Part shown: positions 18,037 through 27,683 of the stretch, in pieces
Numbering within the stretch: position 1 is the first letter of the stretch
Layout: every line of letters starts with the position of its first letter
Source of the DNA: JBHIYN01 sp041984235
GTDB taxonomy: Bacteria; Pseudomonadota; Gammaproteobacteria; Ga0077536
DNA: 64,000 nucleotides
Assembly (NCBI GenBank): GCA_041984235.1
Contig: JBHIYN010000005.1
Coordinates: 267,330-331,329, forward strand
Direction of reading: 5' to 3'
Program-made: the position numbers and the translations under genes
The notes under the pieces: model-generated
What the model was told of the DNA's origin: nothing
What the model saw: the letters and a program-made list of their open reading frames with translations, nothing else
Databases searched by the model: none

Positions 18037-18657
18037 GTGGCGGCGCTAGTGCTGCTGCAGGCCTGCGCAGAACCGCTGGGACCACAGGAAGTCGCCGACC
18101 GTTTCTGGCGCGCGGTGGTCACCCAGCATCCGGGCAAGATCAAGCGTTACGTGCTGGCCCGTCAGCGTGCCGCGCTGGACGGCGAACCCGAGCTCCTGGC
18201 CATTGCCGAGTACGGCCTGGGGCGCGCCATTATCGATGGCGACCGCGCCAGCATCGAGACCCGCGTGGTGCTTGCCGGTGACACGCCGGTTCCGGTCACT
18301 ATTGACACGCGTCTCGAACGCGAGGACGAAACGTGGCGGGTGGATTACGAGTCCACGGTCGACGAAATATCGCGACAGGGCGATCTGGCGCGCGTCATCG
18401 AACAGATCGGCGTCATTGGCAATGCGCTCAAGGACGGCGTCGAGCAATCGGTCGACGAGATGTCACGCGCGCTGCCCGCCCTGGAGCAGGAGCTGTCGCG
18501 CCTGGAAAGCGAGATCCGGCAACGCATGCCGGAGCTGCGCGAAAAGGTCGAGGACTTTGCCCGGCGCCTGGAGGACGCGCTGCGGTCACCGCCGCCGGAC
18601 CGGCCGCGCGAGCCGCCCGCCGCGCCGCCCGCTGCGGACGACACCATCGCGCTGTGA
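18037..18657 (+). CDS. Putative lipoprotein, unknown function
   Basis: About 206 residues with a lipobox-like LLQAC near the N-terminus. The mature part has an NTF2-like/DUF4878-like beginning (EVADRFWRAVVTQHPGKIKRYV), then a Glu/Arg-rich helical segment and a Pro-rich tail. The only standard start is GTG 18037, which leaves a signal of about 10 residues. In-frame sequence further upstream, reading SRRLPLALLVAALVLL from a CTG at 17998, would give a proper signal peptide and a CTGA overlap with the FimV-like stop. The true start may therefore be non-canonical. Confidence 0.65.
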   Translation: MAALVLLQACAEPLGPQEVADRFWRAVVTQHPGKIKRYVLARQRAALDGEPELLAIAEYGLGRAIIDGDRASIETRVVLAGDTPVPVTIDTRLEREDETWRVDYESTVDEISRQGDLARVIEQIGVIGNALKDGVEQSVDEMSRALPALEQELSRLESEIRQRMPELREKVEDFARRLEDALRSPPPDRPREPPAAPPAADDTIAL

Positions 18658-18688
18658 ATCGCCGGCGCCGCGCGGGCGGCGCCACGCC

Positions 18689-21685
18689 TCAGCCGCCGGG
18701 CGCCAGCGTGGTCAGATCCGCGCGCGCCTCGGGATGCCCCTGGGCTGCCGCCAGGCGATACCAGCGGATGGCCTCGTCGAGGTTGCGTGCGACGCCCTTG
18801 CCTGAGCGGTACATGTAGCCAAGGCTGTACTGGGCGGACGCATGCCCGTTCTGCGCTGCCTGCAGGAACCAGCGTAACGCCTGCTCGTCGCTCTGATCCG
18901 TGCCCTTGCCGGCGCGGTACATGTAGGCCAGGTTGTACTGCGCGGCCGGGTAACCCTGCTCGGCGGCCGCGCGATACCAGCGCACCGCCTCGGCGTCGCT
19001 TTGCGCCACGCCTTCGCCCAGCGCGTAGGAAACGCCGAGGCTGTACTGCGCGATCGCGCTGCCCTGCTCCGCCGCGCGCCGGTACCACACCACCGCCTCG
19101 CCATCGTCCTGCGGTACGCCCTCGCCGAACGCGTAGGCGACGGCCAGGTTGTACTGCGCGTCACGATTACCCTGCACGGCCGCGCGCCGATACCAGCCGA
19201 CCGCCGCCGCGCGATCGCGCGCCACGCCTTCGCCCTGGTAGGTCATGTACCCGAGGTGGGCCTGCGCCTCCGGGTCGCCGGCTTCGGCGCGCTGGCGAAA
19301 GAGGCCCGCTGCCGTCGCGTAGTCGCCGGCGTTGAGTGCGGCCTTGGCCTCGTCGATCGACGGCAGGGTCTGCGCGGCCGGCACCGGCGTTGCCGCGGGC
19401 GCCGGGTCGGCGAGCGCGAGCTTGATGTCCTCGTCGGCGCTGGCCGCCGCAGCCGGCTGTGCGCTCGCGCCCGGCGCGCGGCTGACGAAGCCCGGGTCCT
19501 CGTCGCTGCCGCTGAACGCATCGCGCAGCCGGCCGAGCAGGCCGCGCTGTTCCTGCGGCGCGGGCGCGCCGGTGGTGTCAGCAACGTCGCCGACTGCGGA
19601 ATCGACCGTCGCGGTGACCGCGTCGGCCACCGCTGCGTCGCCGCCCGTGGCGGCAGCCGGCGCGCTGCGCTCGAGGTTGCCGATACCGGCGCGCGGCGCG
19701 GCGGCTGCCGGCGCCGTGTTCACTGCCGCCTGCACCACCGCAGCCGTCGCTTCAGCGGTGCGTGCCGTCGCAGCGGTAGCGGCAGGGGTTGCGACGGCCG
19801 CAGCAGTGCTCGTGGCAGCCGGAGCAGCGGAAACCGTGGCGGAGGCAGCGGGGGTGGGAGCCGCGGGGGCAGCGGCGGCGGTAACGGCCGTGGCCGCGGT
19901 GGCGGTCGTGGTCGCAGGCACCGCGGCGGTCACGGGTGCCGCCGGCGCAGCCGGTGGTACCGCTGCCTGAGCCAGCGCGCCGCCCGCGATGACCTGGTGC
20001 GCCGCCGGCCTGGGCGGATCGATCTCTGCCGCCGACGCACGCGGCAATGCGGACGCGTCGTGATTGATCACGGCGTACTGGTAGGTTTCGGCGACATAGG
20101 GGGCGGATTGTTCGACGTTCTCCGCGACCGCATCGTCAACAACGGCTTCGCTGGTCGCCGTTTCGGTAATGATGGCTTCAGTCGCCGATGCCTCAGGAGT
20201 GGCGGCCGTGGTGCGGACCGGCTCGCGGGTAGCCGGCGCTTCCACCGTCGCCCGCGCCATGCGCGCTTCGGGCATGGTTGGTGTCGCAGCCGGTGCGGGC
20301 GGTGCGGGCGTTGCCGGCGTCGCCACCTCCTGCGCTGCCGGGGCCACGGCGCGTGCTGCTGGTGCTGCCGCGACCGGGCCGGGCGTGGCAGCAGACTCCG
20401 CGGGCGCGCTGGCGCTCACCGCAGCGGCCGGCGCAATCGCTTCGCGCGGTCGCGCGAGTTGCGGCATCGGCAGGCCGGCGGCATCGTAAATCGCGCTCAG
20501 GCGCTCGCGCGCGCCGCCGTGACCGCTGCGCGCGGCGTTACGGTAGAGCGTGATCGCCATGGCGTCGTCCGGCTCGACCCCGGCGCCGATCTCGAAACGC
20601 CGCGCGAGATCGTACTGCGCCTGCGGGTGCCCCTGGTCAGCGGCGTCGCGCAGCAACACCAACGCCGTATCGACGTCCTGCGGCATGCCGATGCCAGCGA
20701 GATGCCGGCGCGACAGCTCGTAGGTCGCAGCCGCGTCAGCGCTGGCCGCCGGCGGCGCGGGCGCGACCGGCGCGGGCACCGTGGGCGGCGGCGGATCCGG
20801 GACCGGCATGGCCGGCTGCGCTTCGACCCTGTCGCTCTCCGCGACCTGCTGTGCGGGCGCCGCGCCGGCGGACCGCGCCGTGAGGTCCGCTTCGGCTTCG
20901 GCGTCGGTGTCGTCGGCAGCGGCGGCCAGCCGTTCGTCGGCGGGCGGCGTGTCGTCGGCCACCGCCGGCACCTCGGCCACCGGTGCGGAAGTCTCCGGTG
21001 GTGCAGGAGCGGGCTCCAGCTCGACTTCCACGCCCGCCTCGCGCGCCAGGCGCAGGGCCTCGCGCTCGTCCTCGCTGACCGCGTCGTCCACCGCCGGCGC
21101 CGGGCCGGCCACCGGCGTGCGCGCCGCGGCGGGTACTTCGGCGGCGGCGGCCTCGTCCGTGCCCAGGCGCGTGGTCGGCGCCAGCTCGTCGTCGGGGACG
21201 GCCTCGACGGCGACCACGGCGGGTTCCTCGCCGGGTACCGCCGCGGGCGTGTCGGCGGCTGCCGGCGGCTCCAGGCCGGCGGCGCGGTAGAGCTGGTTCA
21301 TGTTGCGCCGGGCCAGCGCGTGGCCCTGGCCGGCAGCCTCCCGGTACCAGGTCAGCGCCCAGGCCTCGTCCGCCTCCAGTCCTTCACCGAGCAGGTACAT
21401 GTTTCCGAGGTTGAACTGCGCCTCGGCATCGCCGGCTTCGGCTGCCCGGCGGTACAGGTCGATGGCACGCGCGGTGTTCTTCGGCACCCCCTCGCCGCGC
21501 TGGTAGAGCGCGGCGAGCAGCGACATGGCGCGCGGTTGTCCGGCTTCCGCCGCCTGCTCCAGCTCCGGCAGTACGGCGGCTGAGCGGCCCGCCTCGATCG
21601 CCGCGGCGATGGCGTCGAGATCGGCGGCGACCGAAACGCCGGCGCCACAGGCAAACAACAGGAGTGCGAACGGAACGTGGCGCAT
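18689..21685 (-). CDS. Large Sel1-repeat protein with Ala/Pro/Thr-rich linkers
   Basis: A 998-residue exported protein: signal peptide (FALLLFACGAGVSVAA), an N-terminal group of Sel1 repeats (about 35-160), a low-complexity acidic linker, a central Sel1 group (about 390-480), a very long Ala/Pro/Thr/Val-rich stretch (about 490-740), and five and a half near-perfect C-terminal Sel1 repeats (for example AQYNLAYMYRAGKGTDQSD). The ATG at 21685 has an excellent ribosome site (GGAGGA). It is probably a periplasmic or cell-envelope scaffold. The compositional bias makes family assignment beyond Sel1 unsafe. It converges on the lipoprotein gene. Confidence 0.78.
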   Translation of the reverse strand: MRHVPFALLLFACGAGVSVAADLDAIAAAIEAGRSAAVLPELEQAAEAGQPRAMSLLAALYQRGEGVPKNTARAIDLYRRAAEAGDAEAQFNLGNMYLLGEGLEADEAWALTWYREAAGQGHALARRNMNQLYRAAGLEPPAAADTPAAVPGEEPAVVAVEAVPDDELAPTTRLGTDEAAAAEVPAAARTPVAGPAPAVDDAVSEDEREALRLAREAGVEVELEPAPAPPETSAPVAEVPAVADDTPPADERLAAAADDTDAEAEADLTARSAGAAPAQQVAESDRVEAQPAMPVPDPPPPTVPAPVAPAPPAASADAAATYELSRRHLAGIGMPQDVDTALVLLRDAADQGHPQAQYDLARRFEIGAGVEPDDAMAITLYRNAARSGHGGARERLSAIYDAAGLPMPQLARPREAIAPAAAVSASAPAESAATPGPVAAAPAARAVAPAAQEVATPATPAPPAPAATPTMPEARMARATVEAPATREPVRTTAATPEASATEAIITETATSEAVVDDAVAENVEQSAPYVAETYQYAVINHDASALPRASAAEIDPPRPAAHQVIAGGALAQAAVPPAAPAAPVTAAVPATTTATAATAVTAAAAPAAPTPAASATVSAAPAATSTAAAVATPAATAATARTAEATAAVVQAAVNTAPAAAAPRAGIGNLERSAPAAATGGDAAVADAVTATVDSAVGDVADTTGAPAPQEQRGLLGRLRDAFSGSDEDPGFVSRAPGASAQPAAAASADEDIKLALADPAPAATPVPAAQTLPSIDEAKAALNAGDYATAAGLFRQRAEAGDPEAQAHLGYMTYQGEGVARDRAAAVGWYRRAAVQGNRDAQYNLAVAYAFGEGVPQDDGEAVVWYRRAAEQGSAIAQYSLGVSYALGEGVAQSDAEAVRWYRAAAEQGYPAAQYNLAYMYRAGKGTDQSDEQALRWFLQAAQNGHASAQYSLGYMYRSGKGVARNLDEAIRWYRLAAAQGHPEARADLTTLAPGG

Positions 21686-21766
21686 CGGAGTCCTCCGTTG
21701 CTCGGGGCATATGGCGCGGCCGGGACCCGCGGGTGCGCAGCCGGCGCGACCGCGATGAAACATGCA

Positions 21767-21782
21767 CCACAGTATATTGTGG
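21767..21782 (-). promoter_or_regulatory. 16-bp dyad with -10-like core upstream of the large Sel1 gene
   Basis: CCACA-GTATAT-TGTGG is a 5-bp dyad with a 6-base centre. On the minus strand it contains TATACT, a good -10 hexamer, about 85 bases before the Sel1 gene start. No convincing -35 was found at the right distance. The dyad could be an operator sitting on the promoter. The order is inverted relative to a Crp site (TGTGA-N6-TCACA). Confidence 0.35.
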
Positions 21783-21912
21783 AGGCTGACGACACACCAC
21801 CTAGATACGGGGTGCGATTCGGGCGTCATTCCGGCCGCGGCCGATGTCACCGCGCTGTCAGATTCGGGTCCGATACTGCGCGGGCCCAAACGAGCGACGG
21901 AGAATGTGCGCG

Positions 21913-22152
21913 ATGCGAACCGAACCCCCCCGGATTCAAGGTGACGCGTTCGAAACCTGCTGGCCTGCGCGCCTGGTGATGACCGACGCGCCGGAGGACT
22001 GGAGCGTGCTGGTCGAGCAGATCGCCGAGCTGGAAGAGCTGCTCGCGGAGGCCGTGGACGGCGTCGACGCCGGTACTGCCGGCGCTGCCGTACGCATCAG
22101 GGAGTTGCTGGAGAACCGGCGCCGCCTCCTGCACGCCATCGACGTCGGCTGA
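21913..22152 (+). CDS. Small acidic coiled-coil protein
   Basis: 79 residues from ATG 21913, which has GGAG ten bases upstream. A shorter form of 57 residues would start at ATG 21979 (MTDAPEDW). The conserved-looking part is a helix rich in Glu, Leu and Ala (VLVEQIAELEELLAEAVDG) followed by a second helix ending RRRLLHAID. No family is recognised. It converges on the crp-like gene with a 15-base gap. Confidence 0.5.
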   Translation: MRTEPPRIQGDAFETCWPARLVMTDAPEDWSVLVEQIAELEELLAEAVDGVDAGTAGAAVRIRELLENRRRLLHAIDVG

Positions 22153-22167
22153 GGCCGGTCGTCGCGT

Positions 22168-22845
22168 TCAGCTGCCCGGCGCGCGCGCCGCGCCGGACGC
22201 GGCCGGTCGCTTCGGGCGCACGCCGAGCACGACGATGTTCTTGCCGCTGGCGGTGATGTGCTTCTGCTCTTCCATGTCCTTGAGCACCTTGCCGACCATC
22301 TCGCGCGAGCAGCCGACCAGGCGCGACAGCTCCTGGCGCGTGACACGCACCTGCATGCCGTCCGGATGGGTCATGGCATCGGGTTGCTCGCACAGGTCGA
22401 GCAGGGTGCGCGCGACCCGTCCGTAGACGTCCATGAAGGCGAGGTCACCCAGCTTGCGGTTGGTGTTGCGCAGGCGGCGCGCGAGCTGCGAGGTCATTGC
22501 GACGATCAGATCGGGATAGATCTCGGTCAGGCCCTTGAGCTTCTTGTAACCGATCTGGGCAATCTCGGTCTCGTTGCGCGCACGCACCAGCGCGGTACGG
22601 CTGGCGTCCTCGTTGAACAGACCGATCTCGCCGAAGAAATCCCCGGGATTCAGGTAGGCCAGTACGATCTCGTGGCCCTTGTCGTCTTCCAGCAGCACGG
22701 TGACCGAGCCACTGATGATGTAGTAGAGCTCTCCGGCCGGATCGCCCTGGCGGATGATCGCCGCCTTCGGCGCGAACGTGCGCCGGTGGCAGTGGGACAG
22801 CAACTGCTCGATCGATTCGCGCACGTCGATCGTCATCAGAGACAT
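22168..22845 (-). CDS. Crp/Vfr-type cyclic-nucleotide transcription regulator
   Basis: A 225-residue regulator similar to Crp/Vfr along its length. The N-terminal barrel has the binding loop FGEIGLF and then RTALVRA. The C-terminal winged HTH is VTRQELSRLVGCSREMVGKV, nearly identical to Crp. Compared with E. coli Crp, the cAMP contacts are changed at two places: Ser83 is Thr, and Ser128 is Asn (in LRNTNRKLGDLAF). Ligand preference may therefore resemble Vfr or Clp rather than Crp. The ATG at 22845 has a clear GGAG site. It is expected to act globally on DNA sites like TGTGA-N6-TCACA. Confidence 0.88.
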   Translation of the reverse strand: MSLMTIDVRESIEQLLSHCHRRTFAPKAAIIRQGDPAGELYYIISGSVTVLLEDDKGHEIVLAYLNPGDFFGEIGLFNEDASRTALVRARNETEIAQIGYKKLKGLTEIYPDLIVAMTSQLARRLRNTNRKLGDLAFMDVYGRVARTLLDLCEQPDAMTHPDGMQVRVTRQELSRLVGCSREMVGKVLKDMEEQKHITASGKNIVVLGVRPKRPAASGAARAPGS

Positions 22846-22946
22846 CCGTCTTTGCTCCTGGTGGCGAAAGGCGCGGCGTGGGGTGTGCGCTCGTGCGCAC
22901 GGTGCTCGGGCGACTTCGGCGGGCTGGCGGTGAGAACCATGACCGT

Positions 22947-23477
22947 TCAGCGCGCGAGCCAGCGCCGCTCTTGTAAAGAATAGCGCAAGCGGCGCTGGCG
23001 CGCAGTCGGCACCCAGGTGTCGCCACTGGCCTCGTAGATCTGGAAGATGCGAACCAGCTCGCCGTTGTCCACCGCGTACTGGTCGTCGCCGCGGTAACCC
23101 TCGGCCTGCGCGGCGTCCAGCGCGGCGATGGCCAGCGGCTGCAGGTGGTGGTCCTTCCACGTGTAGAGATGTACGCCGCTGGCGCGGCCCTGGTCGTGGC
23201 TGAACGTGACCACGACCTCGAAGGCGCCGTCGTGGTCGAGATCGGCGACGAAGCTGTTCGACAGGGTGCCCTGGTAGGGCGCGGTCAGTCGGGCCAGCAG
23301 CAGGGCGTCCTGCTCGACCAGGATCTGGTAGTCGGACGCGCTCAGGATGGCACTGGTGTCGTCCTCGACCGCAACGTGGAAGCTGCCGTACTCGTGCTGG
23401 GCCGCGGCGGCCGGTGCGCAGGACAGGGCGAGACCAAGGGCGGCGGCGAGGAGGCGCGGAATCACGGTGGACGACAT
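22947..23477 (-). CDS. Secreted protein with FG-GAP/PliI-like core
   Basis: A 176-residue protein with a signal peptide (LLAAALGLALSCAPAAAA). The mature domain has FVADLDHDGAFEVVVTFS, a D-x-D-x-D-G-x-x-E/D-V-V pattern as in FG-GAP strands and in PliI-type lysozyme inhibitors. It continues with HLYTWKDHHLQPL. Neither identity is proven. It is upstream of the crp-like gene on the same strand, with 101 bases between, and is divergent from groES. Confidence 0.6.
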   Translation of the reverse strand: MSSTVIPRLLAAALGLALSCAPAAAAQHEYGSFHVAVEDDTSAILSASDYQILVEQDALLLARLTAPYQGTLSNSFVADLDHDGAFEVVVTFSHDQGRASGVHLYTWKDHHLQPLAIAALDAAQAEGYRGDDQYAVDNGELVRIFQIYEASGDTWVPTARQRRLRYSLQERRWLAR

Positions 23478-23566
23478 CGCAGGCGCTGCGTAAAGGGGGC
23501 TGAACAGTCTCGATTCTAACCGCGCCGCGGCACGAGGTCATGACGCGTTACCGTCCGGGCGCCGCC

Positions 23567-23594
23567 TTGACTTTTCGCCGGGCGCCGCTATATT
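23567..23594 (+). promoter_or_regulatory. Sigma-70 promoter of groES-groEL
   Basis: -35 is TTGACT (23567-23572) and -10 is TATATT (23589-23594), with 16 bases between. The predicted start of transcription falls inside the CIRCE operator just downstream. No sigma-32 type CTTGAA/CCCCAT pair was seen. Confidence 0.75.
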
Positions 23595-23595
23595 T

Positions 23596-23622
23596 CTGGC
23601 ACTACTCGCCGGAGAGTGCTAA
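23596..23622 (+). promoter_or_regulatory. CIRCE operator (HrcA site)
   Basis: The right half GAGTGCTAA (23614-23622) is perfect. The left half CTGGCACTA (23596-23604) matches six of nine positions of TTAGCACTC. The spacer is exactly nine bases. HrcA binding here would repress groESL until heat shock. hrcA is not in the window. Confidence 0.75.
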
Positions 23623-23682
23623 TACTAGCCCTCCATTTTCATATAAATCATAGGCTTAAGCGCGTTTGAGGAGAAGTCATCA

Positions 23683-23970
23683 ATGAAGATCAGGCCTTTA
23701 CACGATCGGGTCATCGTCAAGCGCTGGGAAGAGGAGAAGACCTCGCCCGGCGGTATCGTCATTCCGGATTCGGCCACCGAGAAGCCGGTCAAGGGTGAAG
23801 TCGTGGCCGTGGGTAACGGCAAGATTCTCGAGAACGGCGAGGTTCGCGCGCTCGACCTCAAGGCCGGGGACAAGATCCTGTTCGGCAAGTACTCGGGCAC
23901 CGAGGTCAAGGTCGACGGCGAGGACCTGCTGGTCATGCGCGAAGACGACATCATGGCGGTTTTCGACTGA
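23683..23970 (+). CDS. groS: Co-chaperonin GroES
   Basis: 95 residues. It begins MKIRPLHDRVIVKRWEEE. The mobile loop region reads KTSPGGIVIPDSATEKP, and the C-terminus carries VMREDDIMAVFD. It forms the heptameric lid of the GroEL chamber in the cytoplasm. The ATG follows GAGGAGAAG. It lies 47 bases before groEL in the same transcript. Confidence 0.98.
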   Translation: MKIRPLHDRVIVKRWEEEKTSPGGIVIPDSATEKPVKGEVVAVGNGKILENGEVRALDLKAGDKILFGKYSGTEVKVDGEDLLVMREDDIMAVFD

Positions 23971-24017
23971 TACGCACCTGCCTCACGAACTGACAACATT
24001 CTGGAGATCAACTGAAA

Positions 24018-25664
<1,647 letters not shown>

Positions 25665-25687
25665 GTCACGCCCACCCGCGTCCCCGA

Positions 25688-25717
25688 GAACCCCGCCCCG
25701 TGCGGGGTTCTTTTTTT
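25688..25717 (+). terminator. Intrinsic terminator of groES-groEL
   Basis: Stem GAACCCCG (25688-25695) pairs with CGGGGTTC (25703-25710), loop CCCCGTG, followed by seven T. It lies 23 bases after the groEL stop. Confidence 0.92.
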
Positions 25718-26001
25718 GTGCGCGGCGCAACCGCGCCACGACGACAATCACCCGCCCCCTTCACGTGCGTGGCCGCACCAGCGCTGCGCACGCGTGTCGC
25801 CCGAGACCTCCGGAAACCTGGCAGCCGTCATCGAGAGTGCTGCATACCCCTCGTTCTTTCAGCATGTTGCAGGTTCTATTTGATTAGAAATCTGATGGCA
25901 TGATATTTGAAATGCGTGTCTTCACAGCGCGCGTTCAGGAATTGCCGCGCGCACGCCGCTACCTGAAACAGGGACCAGGAAATCGAAACCGGAGGACCGT
26001 G
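25718..26001 (+). promoter_or_regulatory. Upstream region of the two-gene unit at 26002
   Basis: 284 bases without a convincing gene. The part from about 25855 to 25915 is clearly more AT-rich than its surroundings and holds a small dyad TTCTA-N6-TAGAA (25874-25889), so a promoter is likely there. A leader of roughly 90 bases would precede the ribosome site GGAGG at 25991-25995. I could not fix -35 and -10 with confidence. Confidence 0.35.
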
Positions 26002-26631
26002 ATGAACACCCTCGATTCGAACCTCATTACCACCAGCGCCAGCGTTCGCGAGTACTTCCACGACGCCTTCGCCACGGCGACGCGCAACCAGGACGTCGAC
26101 GTCCAGGAGATGACCTCGGCCTACGTCATCAACCTGCTGACGAGTTACTGCCACGCGACGGCACTCAGGCCGGTCAGCGACGACGGCAAGCATCACCGGC
26201 CGCTGGCCACGATGTACGCCGAGGCGCTCGCCGCCGACGGCCCCGAACAGCGCAACCAGGCTCTGCAACGACTCGGTGACATCGCCTTGTTCATCGCCGG
26301 CGTGTTCACCGACAGTCTCAACCGCAAGCTGGTCGACGTCGATTACTACATCGGCATGGGCGAGGCCGCGTACTGCCACCTGCACGACTCGCTGCAGTTG
26401 CGTACCGACCGCTTCGCGCGCACGGAGCTGTTCGCAGAGCTCGGCGAGAAATTCGCCCTGCTGGTCGACGTGCTGGCCGAGATCAGCGAAATGAGCGGCA
26501 TGAAGTCGAACGGCGACGTGCTCAGAACCTACGAGATCTGGCTGCGCACCGGCAGCGAACGCGCGCGCCGCCAGCTCGAACGTTCCGGCATCCACCCGAT
26601 GTCCGGGCTCGGCACCAGCGCCCGGCACTGA
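26002..26631 (+). CDS. Conserved-looking protein of unknown function
   Basis: A 209-residue, mostly helical soluble protein with no signal peptide. Long amphipathic helices (YVINLLTSYCHATAL, RLGDIALFIAGVFTDSLNRK) are followed by YYIGMGEAAYCHLHDSL. No catalytic motif is recognised. The ATG at 26002 follows GGAGGACCGTG. It is probably co-transcribed with the gene at 26646 (14-base gap). Position after groESL may be chance, since a strong terminator separates them. Confidence 0.7.
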   Translation: MNTLDSNLITTSASVREYFHDAFATATRNQDVDVQEMTSAYVINLLTSYCHATALRPVSDDGKHHRPLATMYAEALAADGPEQRNQALQRLGDIALFIAGVFTDSLNRKLVDVDYYIGMGEAAYCHLHDSLQLRTDRFARTELFAELGEKFALLVDVLAEISEMSGMKSNGDVLRTYEIWLRTGSERARRQLERSGIHPMSGLGTSARH

Positions 26632-26645
26632 GCGCGGGCTGCGCC

Positions 26646-27299
26646 ATGCTGCTTGCTGAACTGCAGAACGGCCTCGCGGCGTTGTACGAGACGCCGATCG
26701 AGCATTGCGTAACGGACTTCCTGGTCACCGACGCGCGCCTCGCCGCCGCGCTCGACGACGCGCGAACGCCTCAAACCAACGCCGAGCGCCTGCTGCTGCG
26801 GCAGAGCGACGACTGTCTCGACATCTCGCTGTACATCGACGCCAGGGTCCTCGCCGCGCTCGCCGACAGTGACCCCTACGAACACCTCGGCGGTGACAAC
26901 CTGAACGATTTCCTCATCGCGCTGGAAGGCGTCAGCCACTTCAACTACGTGATCTGGAATGCCCGGCACCAGCGCCAGGTCACGCAGCTCGAGCTCGAGC
27001 TGCAGGCCGAGGTAGACAAGTACGTCACCGCGCTGATGCTGCTCGACGAGCAGGGCACGGTGCCCGACGCGGACGCCTTCCACGGCACCTTGTTCGAGGC
27101 CGTGGTGTTCGATACCGGCGGTGACGCCGACAGCGAACAGCGCTACCGCGAAGCCAATCGCTACGCGGGCAAGTACTGCCACGGTCTCAGCCGGCGGTTT
27201 CCCGGCCAGCACCGCGAGCCCTCCTTCATCAACGAGCTGCGACGCTTCTATCGCCTGCCGCAGAACGAGAAGATACGACGCATCGAACAACGCCACTAG
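26646..27299 (+). CDS. Conserved-looking protein of unknown function
   Basis: A 217-residue acidic, helical protein. It has a Glu/Asp-rich middle with GGDNLNDFLIALEGVSHFNY, an HRQ/ELELQAEVDKYV helix, and a basic C-terminus (KYCHGLSRRFPGQ, RRFYRLPQNEKIRRIE). No known family is recognised. It is the second gene of a pair with the protein at 26002. The stop is followed at once by the repeat cluster at 27300. Confidence 0.7.
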   Translation: MLLAELQNGLAALYETPIEHCVTDFLVTDARLAAALDDARTPQTNAERLLLRQSDDCLDISLYIDARVLAALADSDPYEHLGGDNLNDFLIALEGVSHFNYVIWNARHQRQVTQLELELQAEVDKYVTALMLLDEQGTVPDADAFHGTLFEAVVFDTGGDADSEQRYREANRYAGKYCHGLSRRFPGQHREPSFINELRRFYRLPQNEKIRRIEQRH

Positions 27300-27305
27300 C
27301 AGGAT

Positions 27306-27434
27306 GCAGCAGAACTACTGCGGAGGCCGTGGGCGGCGTTGCGGACTCGGCTGCGGTCCTCATTTAGCCACCTAAACTCCGGTCCTCGCCTCGCCCGCGC
27401 CTTGCCCACGACCTTCCTCGCTACGTTCTGCTGC
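27306..27434. repeat. Modular inverted-repeat element, copy A
   Basis: Outer arms GCAGCAGAAC (27306-27315) and GTTCTGCTGC (27425-27434) are perfect inverted repeats. Inner arms GTGGGC (27329) and GCCCAC (27404) also pair. In the centre, near-direct repeats GCGGTCCTCA and CCGGTCCTCG flank a 14-base palindrome TTTAG-CCAC-CTAAA (27363-27376). No coding frame is convincing. It lies just after the stop at 27299. Confidence 0.75.
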
Positions 27435-27446
27435 ACCCTGCCCGCA

Positions 27447-27637
27447 ATGCCAAGCGACTGCGGACAATCGTGGGCGGCGTTGCGAACTCGGCTTGCCGAC
27501 GGCCGGGAAGCTGCTGCGCTTGGCATCTCGCGTCGCGACGGTGCTCGGAATCCTCACGTATTGCCCCATACGCTGCGGTTCCTGCGCGCCGCCGCGACGC
27601 GACCTGCCGGCGCTCGCGACGCTTCCCGGCCGTCGGC
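27447..27637. repeat. Modular inverted-repeat element, copy B
   Basis: Outer arms of 17 bases at 27495-27511 and 27621-27637 are perfect inverted repeats. A second pair, ATGCCAAGCG (27447) and CGCTTGGCAT (27517), crosses the left arm. The core is GGAATCCTCA, a palindrome CGTAT-TGCCCC-ATACG (27557-27572) and CTGCGGTTCCTG. The stretch GTGGGCGGCGTTGCG at 27470 also occurs in copy A at 27329. Confidence 0.7.
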
Positions 27638-27683
27638 TCATCAAACTGCGCTGCGTCGCCGCAACGTGGGCCAGTGTCCCGCG

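Noticed and set aside
21767..21782. Crp-binding site
   Set aside because: The dyad is CCACA-N6-TGTGG, the reverse order of TGTGA-N6-TCACA. Kept only as an unknown operator candidate.
25879..25894. FNR/Anr box near TTGAT
   Set aside because: Only the left half TTGAT matches; the right half does not fit TTGAT-N4-ATCAA.
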